64,000 nt of DNA from JAISGQ01 sp045536305 (lineage in GTDB: Bacteria > Bacillota > Clostridia > Oscillospirales > Acutalibacteraceae): assembly GCA_045536305.1 (NCBI GenBank), contig JAZSNH010000086.1, positions 21,341-85,340 on the forward strand. Direction: 5' to 3'. The translations under genes and the position numbers were made by a program. Below are positions 24,032 to 33,300 of this stretch, piece after piece. The notes below the pieces were generated by a model. It ran no database searches, was not told the origin of the DNA, and worked only from the letters and a program-made list of their open reading frames with translations. Each line of letters begins with the position of its first letter. Within the stretch, counting starts at the first letter, position 1.

Positions 24032-24916
24032 TTATCGTTTTTCAACGGGACTTTTAAATACATCTGCAACCTCGCTTATCGTAACATAGGCGTAAGGGTC
24101 AATGGTGTGGACGATATCCTTCATGCGGGATATCTGAAAACGGTTGACAACAAAATATACAACAGCTTTTTCAGCATCGGAGTAACCGCCCTTTGCGGCA
24201 ATTTTTGTAGTTCCGCATTCGAATGCCGAAATAAGCGCACAGCTTACCTCGTCGGGCTTGTCGGTTATTATCATGACTTCCTTTGAACGATCAAAGCCTT
24301 CTACAATGAAATCAACAGTTTTAAGCGCCGCACCGTAGGTCACGATAGAATAAAGAGGCAGTATCCAGCTTTTGAGAATAATACCTGCTATAACATACAG
24401 AATTACATTATATACCATGCAAAAGGTTCCTACAGTTATGCCAAGCTTTTTTGCAAATATCACAGCCATGACTTCTATGCCGTCTATAGCACCGCCAAAG
24501 CGGATTGTCAGTCCGCTGCCGATACCCGAAATAACGCCGCCGAATAGCGCACACAGCAAAAGATCGTTTCCTGCAAGGGGAGAGGCCATGCTGACATCTA
24601 TCGGCAATACATCGGTAATAAGCCATGCTCCGATTGAATATACGGCAACTGTGTAAATGGAGTATATAGTAAAAGCAGCTCCCTGCTTTTTTAATCCGAA
24701 GAGAAAAAGAGGAACGTTGAGAACAAGAAGAAAAATTGAAAGAGAAAGAGGCAGTGCCTGAGAGAGCAGCATGGAGGTTCCGGATATTCCGCTGTCATAA
24801 AGCTGCACAGGCGCAATAAAAACCGTTACGCCGAATGCGTTTATAAGACCTGCAAGTGTCAGCAGGACAAAGCACTGCCATTTCAGTGATTTAAGCTCCA
24901 GCAAGTATTGTTTCAA
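24032..24916 (-). CDS. YitT-family membrane protein (DUF161/DUF2179)
   Basis: 294 residues. Five or six hydrophobic segments fill residues ~13-200 (for example VLLTLAGLINAFGVTVFIAP, GGVISGIGSGLTIRFGGAIDG), then a cytoplasmic DUF2179 domain (~215-290; EVMIITDKPDEVSCALISAF, AVVYFVVNRFQISRMKDIVHTIDPYAYVTISEV). The family is widespread in Firmicutes and of unknown transport function. The start appears to be TTG at 24916 with GGTGGTGAT upstream; no ATG lies nearby in frame. A predicted promoter is 40 bases upstream. ilvB follows at 58 bases, so the three genes may form one unit. Confidence 0.85.
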   Translation of the reverse strand: MKQYLLELKSLKWQCFVLLTLAGLINAFGVTVFIAPVQLYDSGISGTSMLLSQALPLSLSIFLLVLNVPLFLFGLKKQGAAFTIYSIYTVAVYSIGAWLITDVLPIDVSMASPLAGNDLLLCALFGGVISGIGSGLTIRFGGAIDGIEVMAVIFAKKLGITVGTFCMVYNVILYVIAGIILKSWILPLYSIVTYGAALKTVDFIVEGFDRSKEVMIITDKPDEVSCALISAFECGTTKIAAKGGYSDAEKAVVYFVVNRFQISRMKDIVHTIDPYAYVTISEVADVFKSPVEKR

Positions 24917-24954
24917 AGTTCTATCACCACCGAGTATAAATAATCCTTACATAA

Positions 24955-24984
24955 ATTATATCACACATTTCAGCTTATGTTCAA
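24955..24984 (-). promoter_or_regulatory. Predicted promoter of yitT (and possibly ilvBN)
   Basis: Minus-strand TTGAAC, 18 bases, TATAAT with an upstream TG (extended -10). Confidence 0.6.
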
Positions 24985-25082
24985 GATGATTTCTCTTTTT
25001 ATTGAGAGTGTTCAGTTGTGGTAAAAGCTCGTGTAAAGATAAAACGATTTTACGAAACCGACTGAAAGGATCGTATAGATAT

Positions 25083-25114
25083 GAAAAATCCCCTGCCTGT
25101 ATCAGGCAGGGGAT
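25083..25114 (-). terminator. Terminator after the cellobiose phosphorylase gene
   Basis: A 12-bp perfect stem (ATCCCCTGCCTG and complement, TAT loop) followed on the minus strand by TTTTT, 12 bases after the stop codon. Confidence 0.85.
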
Positions 25115-25126
25115 AGTGCCGTTTAA

Positions 25127-27559
25127 TTACATAACAGCCTTGACGTAGTGTACACCGCCGTCATTGATGGGAGGAATGATGTTTCCATCAACAGCGTTTC
25201 CGTCAACAGTAAGGGACTTGATGCCCTTCTGAGAACCTGCAGTGTTGTCTACTTCGATAACGTAAGTGGAACCGCGGAACTTTCTTGTAACAGTAAAGCC
25301 CTTCATGTCGTGAGGAATACAGGGATCGACCATGAGGCCTGTGTAATCCGCACGAATACCGAGGATAAACTCGGAAACATTGAGGAATGTCCAGGAAGCG
25401 GTACCGGTAAGCCAGCTGTTCTTAGCTTCGCCGTGATTCTTTGCATCACGACCTGCGATCATCTGAGAATATACATAAGGCTCAGTGCGATGAATATCAC
25501 TGATGTCCTCGAGATATGCAGGGCAGATCTTGGAGTAAACCTCGAATGCTCTGTCGCCGCGGCCGATAACAGTCTCAGCGATGGAGATCCAGGGGTTGTT
25601 ATGACAGAAGATACCTGCGTTCTCTTTATATCCGGGAGGATAGGAGGATATCTCACCGAGGTTGAGGTGATAGGTCTGATAAGGAGGCTGCTGGAGAACG
25701 ATACCGTACTTGGTGTCGAGTCTTTCCTTGACAGAATCAAGAGCCTTCTGAGCATGACCCTCTTCCACACCGATGCCTGCGAGTACACAGAAGCCCTGAG
25801 GCTCGATGAAGATCTGGCCTTCCTCACATTCGGAAGAACCGACCTTGTTGCCGAATGCATCGTATGCACGGAGGAACCAATCGCCGTCCCAGCCGTATTC
25901 AAGAACAGCCTTGTACATCTTGTCGATCTCTGCTTGAGCTCTTGCAGCCTCTTCATCGAGACCCTTGAGCTTGCACATCTCAACATAATCCTTACCGACA
26001 GCTACAAACTGACCTGCGATAAATACGGACTCTGCCATACCGCTCTCATAGCAAGCGGTGGTCTGGAAGGATTCACCGGGAGTCTTGGAGAAGCAGTTGA
26101 GGTTAAGGCAGTCGTTCCAGTCAGCACGACCAATGAGGGGGAGACCATGAGGTCCGAGGTGATTGATAACATGATCAAAGGAAGCCTTAAGGTGGTCGAT
26201 AAGGGGCTTTGCGGTAGAAGGATCGGAGTTGAACGGAGTCATGTGATCGAGTATATCGATATCACCGGATTCCTTAACATACGCTGCAACACCGAAGGTC
26301 AGCCACATCGGGTCATCGTTAAAGCCGTTGCCGGCATCACTGTTGCCCTTCTTGGTAAGAGGCTGATACTGATGGTATGCAGAACCGTCCTCAAGCTGCA
26401 CAGAAGCAATATCAATGATTCTTTCGCGTGCATTTTCGGGAATGAGGTGGACAAAGCCTGTGAGATCCTGGCAGGAGTCACGGAAGCCCATGCCGCGGCC
26501 GATACCGCTTTCAAAATAAGAAGCGGAACGGGACATGTTGAATGTGACCATGCACTGATACTGGTTCCAGATGTTGACCATACGTGCAAGCTTTTCGTCC
26601 TCGCACTCTACCTGGTAACCGGAAAGGAGATTGATCCAGTATTCCTTGAGTTCTGCAAGGGCAGCGTCAAACTTCTCAGCAGTATCAAACTTAGCCAGCA
26701 TTTCGTTGGCAGGCTTTTTGTTGATGACGTGGAGAGCTTCCCACTTGTCATCTTCGTCGTTTTCGCAGTAACCGAGGCAGAAAACATATTCCTTTGTTTC
26801 GCCGGGCTCAAGCTCGACTGCAAGACAGTGAGAACCGATAGGTGCCCAGCCGCTTGCAACGGAATTGCGGGACTTGCCCTCAAATACAGCATTGGGCTCG
26901 CCAAAACCGTTGTAAAGACCGAGGAAGGTCTCGCGGTCTGTGTCAAAGCCTTCGATAGGAGCGTTTACGGAGAAGACAGCATAATGATTTCTTCTCTCGC
27001 GGTACTCAGTCTTGTGATAAATGGTGCTGCCGATGATCTCAACTTCACCGATAGAGAAGTTTCTCTGGAAGTTGGTCATATCATCGTAAGCGTTCCAAAG
27101 ACAGAACTCAACAAAGCTGAAGAGCTTGAAGGATTTCTTTGCGTCGGATGTGTTGGTGAGGGTGATCTTGTGAAGCTCACAGGTGCTGCCCATAGGAACC
27201 ATGGAAGTCTGTGAAGCCTTGATGCCGCCCTTTTCTGAGGTGATCTTGGAATAACCGAGACCGTGACGGCACTCATAAGAATCGAGCTTTGCCTTAACAG
27301 GCTGCCAGGCGATGCTCCAAACATCTTCATTATCGTTTATGTAGAAATAACGTCCGCCTGCATCGGTGGGAACGTTGTTATAACGATAACGAGTGAGTCT
27401 GAGCAGTCGTGCATCCTTATAGAAGCAGTAACCGCCGGAAGTGTTGGAGAACAGTCCGAAGAAGTTCTCACATCCGAGATAGTTGATCCACGGGTACGGT
27501 GTATCGGGACGAGTTATGCAATACTCGCGTGCAGCATCGTCAAAAAAACCGTATTTCAT
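25127..27559 (-). CDS. cbpA: Cellobiose phosphorylase (GH94)
   Basis: 810 residues, the normal GH94 length. Phosphorolyses cellobiose to glucose 1-phosphate and glucose, saving one ATP compared with hydrolysis. The protein starts MKYGFFDDAAREYCITRPDTP; the N-terminal beta-sandwich is followed by the (alpha/alpha)6 barrel with GRADWNDCLNLN, in which the acid catalyst Asp (Asp480/Asp483 region) lies, preceded by the substrate-loop motif GIGRGMGFRDSCQDL and followed by PGYKENAGIFCHNNPW. The length, motifs and absence of a signal peptide suggest a cytoplasmic enzyme; no transporter for cellobiose is in this window. Upstream are AGTGCAA repeats likely bound by the ROK repressor at 47599. Substrate (cellobiose versus cellodextrin) is by family likeness. 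Confidence 0.9.
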   Translation of the reverse strand: MKYGFFDDAAREYCITRPDTPYPWINYLGCENFFGLFSNTSGGYCFYKDARLLRLTRYRYNNVPTDAGGRYFYINDNEDVWSIAWQPVKAKLDSYECRHGLGYSKITSEKGGIKASQTSMVPMGSTCELHKITLTNTSDAKKSFKLFSFVEFCLWNAYDDMTNFQRNFSIGEVEIIGSTIYHKTEYRERRNHYAVFSVNAPIEGFDTDRETFLGLYNGFGEPNAVFEGKSRNSVASGWAPIGSHCLAVELEPGETKEYVFCLGYCENDEDDKWEALHVINKKPANEMLAKFDTAEKFDAALAELKEYWINLLSGYQVECEDEKLARMVNIWNQYQCMVTFNMSRSASYFESGIGRGMGFRDSCQDLTGFVHLIPENARERIIDIASVQLEDGSAYHQYQPLTKKGNSDAGNGFNDDPMWLTFGVAAYVKESGDIDILDHMTPFNSDPSTAKPLIDHLKASFDHVINHLGPHGLPLIGRADWNDCLNLNCFSKTPGESFQTTACYESGMAESVFIAGQFVAVGKDYVEMCKLKGLDEEAARAQAEIDKMYKAVLEYGWDGDWFLRAYDAFGNKVGSSECEEGQIFIEPQGFCVLAGIGVEEGHAQKALDSVKERLDTKYGIVLQQPPYQTYHLNLGEISSYPPGYKENAGIFCHNNPWISIAETVIGRGDRAFEVYSKICPAYLEDISDIHRTEPYVYSQMIAGRDAKNHGEAKNSWLTGTASWTFLNVSEFILGIRADYTGLMVDPCIPHDMKGFTVTRKFRGSTYVIEVDNTAGSQKGIKSLTVDGNAVDGNIIPPINDGGVHYVKAVM

Positions 27560-27590
27560 AAATGCTTTCCTCCTGAAAATTATGATTGGT

Positions 27591-27687
27591 AGTGCAATGC
27601 CGCATTTGGTGAATATGCAACAATTGCCGAATTATCACACAATGTAGTTTATACTATTTTCAGTGCAAAATCAATAGTTATTGCACT
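27591..27687 (-). promoter_or_regulatory. Cellobiose phosphorylase control region with AGTGCAA operator motifs
   Basis: AGTGCAA at 27591-27597 and 27662-27668, and its inverted form TTGCACT at 27681-27687; the latter two make a 26-bp inverted pair. A minus-strand TATAAA (about 27650-27655 region) lies next to it. The same TTGCACT occurs at the ROK gene start (48839). The rest of the ~330-base gap (27688-27890) is AT-rich with no gene that I can support. Confidence 0.6.
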
Positions 27688-27890
27688 AAAAGGCAGTTAA
27701 TGCGTGCTTTTTGTTGTCTTTTTTTAAAATAAAGCGGAGCAGGCGTCAATTTTTATCGTTTCTTAAGACGGCGCAATCGGTGTTTGCCTTATGCAGAATA
27801 ACATTGAACAGTGTATGCATAAAAAATATAAAATATGATTTGATAAAAAGACATATTAAACTGAAAGTAACCGATATGTATATTGCGGCC

Positions 27891-28097
27891 TTATAATACA
27901 TCGGTATTTACATCAGGATAACTGCATAATACACTGTCAAGATATTTTACGCCGCAGAAATATTTGCAGATGGAAATATTTTTAACTGCACATTTGTGGG
28001 TTTTTCCGTCTTTTTTACTCCATGGACATTCACTGTTTCCGAAATCCTTGTTTGAAAAATCAATATCCATATTTGCGCCCTTAAGCTCAGTTATCAT
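27891..28097 (-). CDS. Small Cys-rich protein of unknown function
   Basis: 68 residues with five cysteines in the pattern CPW-x(8)-KCAVK-x(4)-CKYFCGVKY-x(5)-LC, suggesting a metal site. I place the start at 28097 because AAGGAGG lies 9 bases before it; the ATG overlaps the stop of the upstream GNAT gene, so translation is coupled. Proteins with CPW and CKYFCGxxY near the end are seen beside acetyltransferases in Clostridia; no function is known to me. Expression as a pair with the GNAT gene suggests a related role. Confidence 0.6.
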   Translation of the reverse strand: MITELKGANMDIDFSNKDFGNSECPWSKKDGKTHKCAVKNISICKYFCGVKYLDSVLCSYPDVNTDVL

Positions 28098-28545
28098 TTT
28101 TCGCGACCTCCTTATAATAAATCCTGCTGTCTTCACCATGAATATCAGCGCGGCTTTCCATATATTTAAAGCCGTATTTTTCGTACAAGCCGATATGGTC
28201 GGTGGCAAGATAAACTCGAAAGTGACCTTGCTCTGATGCAATTTCACAAGCATGTTCAATCAGCTTGCCGCAGTGTCTATGTCCTCGATGTTCGGGCGCT
28301 GTGAACACAAAGCCTATCCAAGGGAAAAGTGAATCGTCATTTATGCAGTCATATCTTGTAATCGTACAGAATGAAACGAGATTATCTCCGTTTGTCATAA
28401 TAAGAAGCTGTCCGTTCAGAACCTCATCAAAACGATTTTGTTCCAACAGTTCCCCGAGATATTTTGCCGCAGACCAATCGCAGATGCGTATTTTTTCTAT
28501 CCATTCCGATTTGTTTTCAAGTGCATTAAAATCATAAATTTTCAT
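28087..28545 (-). CDS. GNAT-family N-acetyltransferase
   Basis: 152 residues. The acetyl-CoA-binding motif A reads WIGFVFTAPEHRGHRHCGKLIEHACEIA (family Q/R-x-x-G-x-G/A, here RGHRHCG) and the following YLATDHIGLYEKYGFKYME is motif B. The N-terminal KIYDFNALENKSEWIEKIRICDW and the conserved DWSAAKYL segment are typical of one GNAT subgroup of Clostridia. Acceptor substrate unknown. It is followed by the overlapping small Cys-rich gene. Confidence 0.85.
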   Translation of the reverse strand: MKIYDFNALENKSEWIEKIRICDWSAAKYLGELLEQNRFDEVLNGQLLIMTNGDNLVSFCTITRYDCINDDSLFPWIGFVFTAPEHRGHRHCGKLIEHACEIASEQGHFRVYLATDHIGLYEKYGFKYMESRADIHGEDSRIYYKEVAKNDN

Positions 28546-28656
28546 ATCGTTTCAAAAGCTCCTCCGAAAGCTTGTCAATATGCGAATCAAACCGCTTTTT
28601 GCGGTGACATCGTTATTTCGGTTTAAGAACATTCGCCGTATATTGCTTTTTAGGAA

Positions 28657-28956
28657 TTAACCGTATCTTTTAAGCAATTCATCAATTGTCGGCTGAACTG
28701 CTTCCATCGTATACTCTTTTCCGTAAGGGTCGCGATTTAAGAAACGATGAATATAAAGCTCACGCCGCAGCGTCGCAGGGTCGCAGAAGGTGTGCCATTC
28801 GTTGAGCAGTGCATTTACTTCTTTTTCGGTATAGACTCTGTCCTTTTCAAATTTCTGCGATAAATAAATAAGAGAATAAAGCTTCATTTTTCTTTTTACG
28901 GGAAAAGCAGTAAGCCTGCCCTCGCTGTCAAGAAAGCTTTTTAAAATTTCAGTCAT
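28657..28956 (-). CDS. DUF2087 domain protein
   Basis: 99 residues from ATG 28956. The whole length matches DUF2087: FLDSEGRLTAFPVKRKMKLYSLIYL, then EKDRVYTEKEVNALLNEWHTFCDPATLRRELYIHRFLNRDPYGKEYT. DUF2087 is often fused to DNA-binding repressors and may contact nucleic acid, but the standalone form has no known role. Its start overlaps the stop of the upstream kinase gene (ATGACTGA), so the two are co-translated. GGTGAT before the ATG is a weak RBS. A GTG 9 bases upstream is an alternative start. Confidence 0.8.
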   Translation of the reverse strand: MTEILKSFLDSEGRLTAFPVKRKMKLYSLIYLSQKFEKDRVYTEKEVNALLNEWHTFCDPATLRRELYIHRFLNRDPYGKEYTMEAVQPTIDELLKRYG

Positions 28957-29758
28957 TTTTATCACCGTTTATAAAGCTTAAAATTCTTCCGTATGCTTTT
29001 TCATAATCTCTGTGAGTGTTTTCGACAGCAAGGTGTTTTATTGGAAGCTCGGATAATATTCTCAGTTCTCTCTTCTGCCTTTCCTCAAGACATTTGATAT
29101 ATCCGTCAAAGCCCTGTGCATTTATGCTTTTTCCGTAACAGCCGTTTGTGTGGTAATCGATCACGGCATCAAGCCAGCCTTCGCGCTCTTTGGCGGTCTG
29201 TTTTACCTTTTCGGAAATATCATCATTTTTCAGGTAAATCACGCAAGGCTCAAGCGGTGAGATTATTTCCGATATTTTCTTGATATAGGCGAGGCTTTCC
29301 TCATAGCTGAAATTAAATCTCATCATTGTTTCACACATAGGATTCTGCAAAAATACGCAATTGAACACGTAAGATGAATTTTTATCGGTGTTTTTTACAA
29401 ATTCACGCCATTTATTGAGCATGATCGGTTTTTCTTTTTCCCAGGGGAGAAAATCATATATTTTGTGCTGCAGCAATTTTTCAAAAATCGCATCGCTGAA
29501 ATGCGATAACGGTATAATATATCCGCTCGCTGTCTGCTCGGAAAGCTCCTTTATCTGCTTCAGTTCTTCATTGGAAAAAACTGATAATTCATCTTCTTTT
29601 ATGTAAGCATGAAATTCGTAGTCAGCAGGGTGATTTCCGGTGCCTTCGTCAAAAAATGAGACTTCGTTTCCATTTTTTCGTAATGTATCCGCAATAAATT
29701 TTGCCGCTGTACTTTTTCCTGAACAGGGCAGACCCTCGACTATATATAATCTCGTCAT
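28949..29758 (-). CDS. P-loop NTPase, small-molecule or nucleotide kinase-like
   Basis: 269 residues from ATG 29758 (AGGAG 10 bases upstream). Walker A is YIVEGLPCSGKSTAAKFI near the N-terminus; the domain continues with FFDEGTGNHPADYEFHAYI and a C-terminal SFINGDKND. The P-loop with a G-x-P-C-S-G-K-S-T is like gluconate/shikimate- or uridine-kinase-type proteins or predicted ATPases of Clostridia. No convincing substrate motif is visible. It sits upstream of the DUF2087 gene. Function not assigned beyond P-loop kinase. Confidence 0.65.
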   Translation of the reverse strand: MTRLYIVEGLPCSGKSTAAKFIADTLRKNGNEVSFFDEGTGNHPADYEFHAYIKEDELSVFSNEELKQIKELSEQTASGYIIPLSHFSDAIFEKLLQHKIYDFLPWEKEKPIMLNKWREFVKNTDKNSSYVFNCVFLQNPMCETMMRFNFSYEESLAYIKKISEIISPLEPCVIYLKNDDISEKVKQTAKEREGWLDAVIDYHTNGCYGKSINAQGFDGYIKCLEERQKRELRILSELPIKHLAVENTHRDYEKAYGRILSFINGDKND

Positions 29759-29804
29759 GATCTCATCTCCTAAAAACAATAAGCTCAGGATTACTGCAAC
29801 TTAC

Positions 29805-29833
29805 ACCATAATCATTAACCGCTAAAAAGTCAA
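29805..29833 (-). promoter_or_regulatory. Promoter of the P-loop kinase-DUF2087 operon
   Basis: Minus-strand TTGACT, 17 bases, TATGGT, about 47 bases before the kinase start codon. Confidence 0.6.
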
Positions 29834-29981
29834 GGTTTGCAGCAAGCTTAAAGCCTTTTATTTTCTTATTGCATAGAATAAGCACAATAAACAAATGCAT
29901 CGATTAGAGGATAAAATTCTAACGAGAAGTACGATATCTACAGTTGTAGTTTCGTCATATATCAACGCAATAAATTGGCAT

Positions 29982-30006
29982 GAAAAAAGCAGACTCTAAG
30001 TCTGCT
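29982..30006 (-). terminator. Second terminator downstream of tRNA-Pro
   Basis: AGCAGACT and AGTCTGCT form an 8-bp stem (3-base loop) with a minus-strand TTTTTT tail. It backs up the terminator at 30025-30071. Confidence 0.7.
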
Positions 30007-30024
30007 CAAACAAGAATAATTATA

Positions 30025-30071
30025 AAAAATGAGTGTTCATAACATACCGCTCAGATACGTTATGAACACTC
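30025..30071 (-). terminator. First terminator of tRNA-Pro
   Basis: A perfect 13-bp stem GAGTGTTCATAAC with its complement (15-base loop), then TTTTTT on the minus strand, directly after the tRNA 3' end. Confidence 0.8.
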
Positions 30072-30075
30072 GAAA

Positions 30076-30153
30076 TGGTCGGAGTGGCGGGACTTGAACC
30101 CGCGGCCTCTTGGTCCCGAACCAAGCACTCATACCAAACTGAGCTACACCCCG
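30076..30153 (-). tRNA. tRNA-Pro, anticodon CGG, CCA encoded
   Basis: Reads CGGGGTGTAGCTCAGTTTGG from its 5' end with the anticodon arm CTTGG-TTCGGGA-CCAAG, giving anticodon CGG (reads CCG). The acceptor stem pairs CGGGGTG with CACTCCG, one G-U, followed by A and CCA. It has its own minus-strand promoter and two tandem terminators. A proline tRNA synthetase gene lies elsewhere in the window at 59364. Confidence 0.95.
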
Positions 30154-30170
30154 TTGAATCAACGAACAAA

Positions 30171-30199
30171 ATCTTAACATTATTATGTTTTTTTGTCAA
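30171..30199 (-). promoter_or_regulatory. Promoter of tRNA-Pro
   Basis: Minus-strand TTGACA, 17 bases, TAAGAT with TG upstream; the tRNA 5' end is 18 bases downstream. Confidence 0.7.
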
Positions 30200-30284
30200 G
30201 AATTTATTTTGATATATTTTTGACGTGAATTGTAAATAAAAATACTGAAAAATAAACAATTATTAAAGATAAGCATTTTTTATA

Positions 30285-30313
30285 TTGTTATTATCAATAT
30301 ATTGTGGTATTAT
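30285..30313 (+). promoter_or_regulatory. Promoter of purL
   Basis: TTGTTA, 17 bases, TATTAT with TG upstream, 48 bases before the purL start. Divergent from the tRNA promoter, with no purine riboswitch-like element between it and the gene. Confidence 0.6.
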
Positions 30314-30360
30314 ACTTAAATAAGGTCAATGCTTCAGAATGGCACAAAAGGAGAGTTTAT

Positions 30361-33300
30361 ATGAACAATGTTATTCGACTGTTTGTAGAGAAAAAATCAG
30401 GTTTTGATGTAGAGGCACAGAACTGTCTTTCAGACCTTAAGGTAAATCTTGGAGTAAAGGGACTTAAAGCTCTGAGGTTTTTAAACCGCTATGATATTTC
30501 GGGCCTTTACGGACAGCAGCTTGAAACAGCAAAAGGAACTATTTTTTCCGAGCCGCCTGTTGATATTATATATGCAGAACAGTTCCCGACCAATGAGGGA
30601 GATATTGTTTTTGCAACAGAATATCTTCCCGGACAGTACGATCAGCGTGCTGATTCGGCGGCGCAGTGCGTATCTTTGCTTACTCAGGGTGAGCGCCCCG
30701 AAATAAGGACCGCAAAGGTTTACGTTCTTACAGGAGACATTGATGAAAATACCCTTGAGCAGATAAAGTCATATATAATCAACCCTGTTGAATCGAGAGA
30801 AGCATCTCCCGAAAAGCCCGAAACACTTACTCAGGAATATCCTGTTCCCGAGAATGTAGAGCGTATTATCGGGTTTACATCATGGAAAAAGAAAGAGATC
30901 GAAGAATATCATTCAACGCTTGGCTTTGCAATGACAAAGGACGATCTTGTTTTTGTCCGCGATTATTTCCGCGATACCGAGCACCGTGATCCTACGATTA
31001 CAGAACTTCGTGTTATCGATACATACTGGAGCGACCATTGCCGTCATACAACCTTCCTTACCGAGCTTACCGATATAGACATAGATGAGAGCGGTCTTGG
31101 CGAAGTCATCAGGAAGGCTTTTGATGAATATCTTGACGCAAGAGCAGAAGTATACGGTGAGGATACAAAGCGTCCGATAACACTTATGGATATGGGTACA
31201 ATAGGTGCAAAGGCTATCAAAAAGCGCGGTCTGCTCACCGATCTTGATGAGAGTGAAGAAATAAATGCATGCTCGATCGAAGTACCGGCTGTGATTGACG
31301 GTGAAGAGCAGCGCTGGCTCGTACAGTTCAAGAATGAGACACATAACCATCCTACAGAGATCGAGCCCTTCGGCGGTGCCGCAACCTGTCTCGGCGGTGC
31401 AATTCGAGATCCGCTTTCCGGCAGAGCATACGTGTATCAGGCAATGCGTGTAACAGGTTCGGGTGATCCGACTGCCGCTTTTGAGGACACAATGGACGGC
31501 AAGCTGCCTCAGAGAAAGATAACAACAGGTGCAGCAGCGGGCTATTCTTCATACGGCAACCAGATCGGTCTTGCAACAGGTCAGGTAACAGAGCTTTATG
31601 ATGATGGATATATGGCAAAAAGAATGGAGATCGGTGCTGTTGTAGGTGCTTCTCCGAAAGAAAATGTAAAGCGTGAGACTCCGAAACCGGGAGATGTTGT
31701 TGTTCTGCTTGGCGGTCGTACAGGCCGTGACGGCTGCGGCGGTGCAACAGGCTCATCGAAGGCACATACAGAGGAATCCCTTGAATCCTGCGGTGCAGAG
31801 GTACAGAAGGGCAATCCTCCCACAGAAAGAAAGATTCAGCGTCTTTTCAGAAAGCCTGAGGTAGCATCAATGATAAAGAGATGCAACGACTTTGGTGCAG
31901 GCGGTGTATGTGTTGCTATAGGCGAGCTTTCCGATGGTCTGAGCATTCGTCTTGACGACGTCAGAAAGAAGTATGACGGACTTGACGGCACAGAGCTTGC
32001 GATTTCCGAGTCTCAGGAAAGAATGGCAGTTGTACTTGACAAAAATGATGCAAAGAAATTTATTGAATATGCCGACGAGGAAAATCTTGAGGCGTATGAG
32101 GTTGCGTGGATAACAGAAAACCCCAGACTCAGAATGACCTGGAGGGGAGAGGTTATCGTCAATATTTCCCGTGAATTCCTTAATACAAACGGTGTCAGAC
32201 AGAGGGCAGAGGCAAAGATACACGCACCCAAAAAGTCAGAAAATTACAGAAATAAGATTCCTGCAGAGCTCGAATGCATAACTGTTTCGCAGGCAATGAA
32301 AAAGGATCTTAGCAGACTTAATGTGTGCTCTCAGAGAGGTCTCAGCGAGCGTTTCGACGCATCTATAGGTGCAGCAACCGTTCTTATGCCCTTCGGAGGA
32401 AAAAATCAGCTTACTCCCGAAGAGGCGATGGTTGCAACCTTTCCGCTTGAGCACGGAAAGACTGATACTGCAACAGCTATGAGCTATGGCTTTATTCCCG
32501 GTCACATGCGCTGGAGCCCGTTCCACGGTGCCGCATTCTCCGTTGTCGAATCACTCAGCAAGCTTGCGGCAGTAGGTGCAGATGCACTTTCCGCAAGACT
32601 TACATTCCAGGAATATTTTGAGCGCCTGGGCGACAAAGCATCCAGATGGGGCAAGCCCACAGCAGCACTTCTCGGCGCGCTTAAGGCACAGCTTAAACTG
32701 AATGTACCTTCTATCGGCGGTAAGGATTCAATGTCGGGTTCATTTAACGATCTTGATGTTCCGCCCACACTTGTAAGCTTTGCTCTTGCCATGACAAAAG
32801 CATCAAAAACTATTTCTGCGGCATTCAAGAAAAACAATTCAAGAGTTGTATTTTTCCCGATACCCGAGAACGAGGAAACTCACCTGCCCAGATGGAAGAA
32901 GCTCAGTGCGCTTTATAACGAGTTTTTCTGCATGTGTGAATCAGGCAGTGTACTTGCTGCATCAGTAGTAAAGGAAGGCGGCGTATTTGCCTCCGTTGCA
33001 AAGATGGCATTCGGAAATGACATAGGCTTTAAGTTCTCTACAGGCGATGACAGAAAGCTTCTCTTTGCTCCTTTGTCGGGCGGTATAGTAGCAGAGCTTG
33101 AAAAGGATACTGTTATTGCAGAGTCTCTTGAGTATATTGAAATAGGTTCTACTGCCGATACCAATACTATAAGCATCGGCGATGCAGAGGTCACTCTTGC
33201 CGAGCTTAAAAAAGCGTGGAGCGAGCCTCTTGAATCGGTATTCCCGGTAAAGGCTGTTTATGAGCCCACAGTTAATTCAATACCTCTTATGAATAAGAGA

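Noticed and set aside
25148..27214. Long plus-strand open frame of 688 codons opposite the cellobiose phosphorylase gene
   Set aside because: It is the complement of a gene with clear GH94 motifs and has no recognisable domain of its own; long antisense frames are common over coding sequence with such codon bias.
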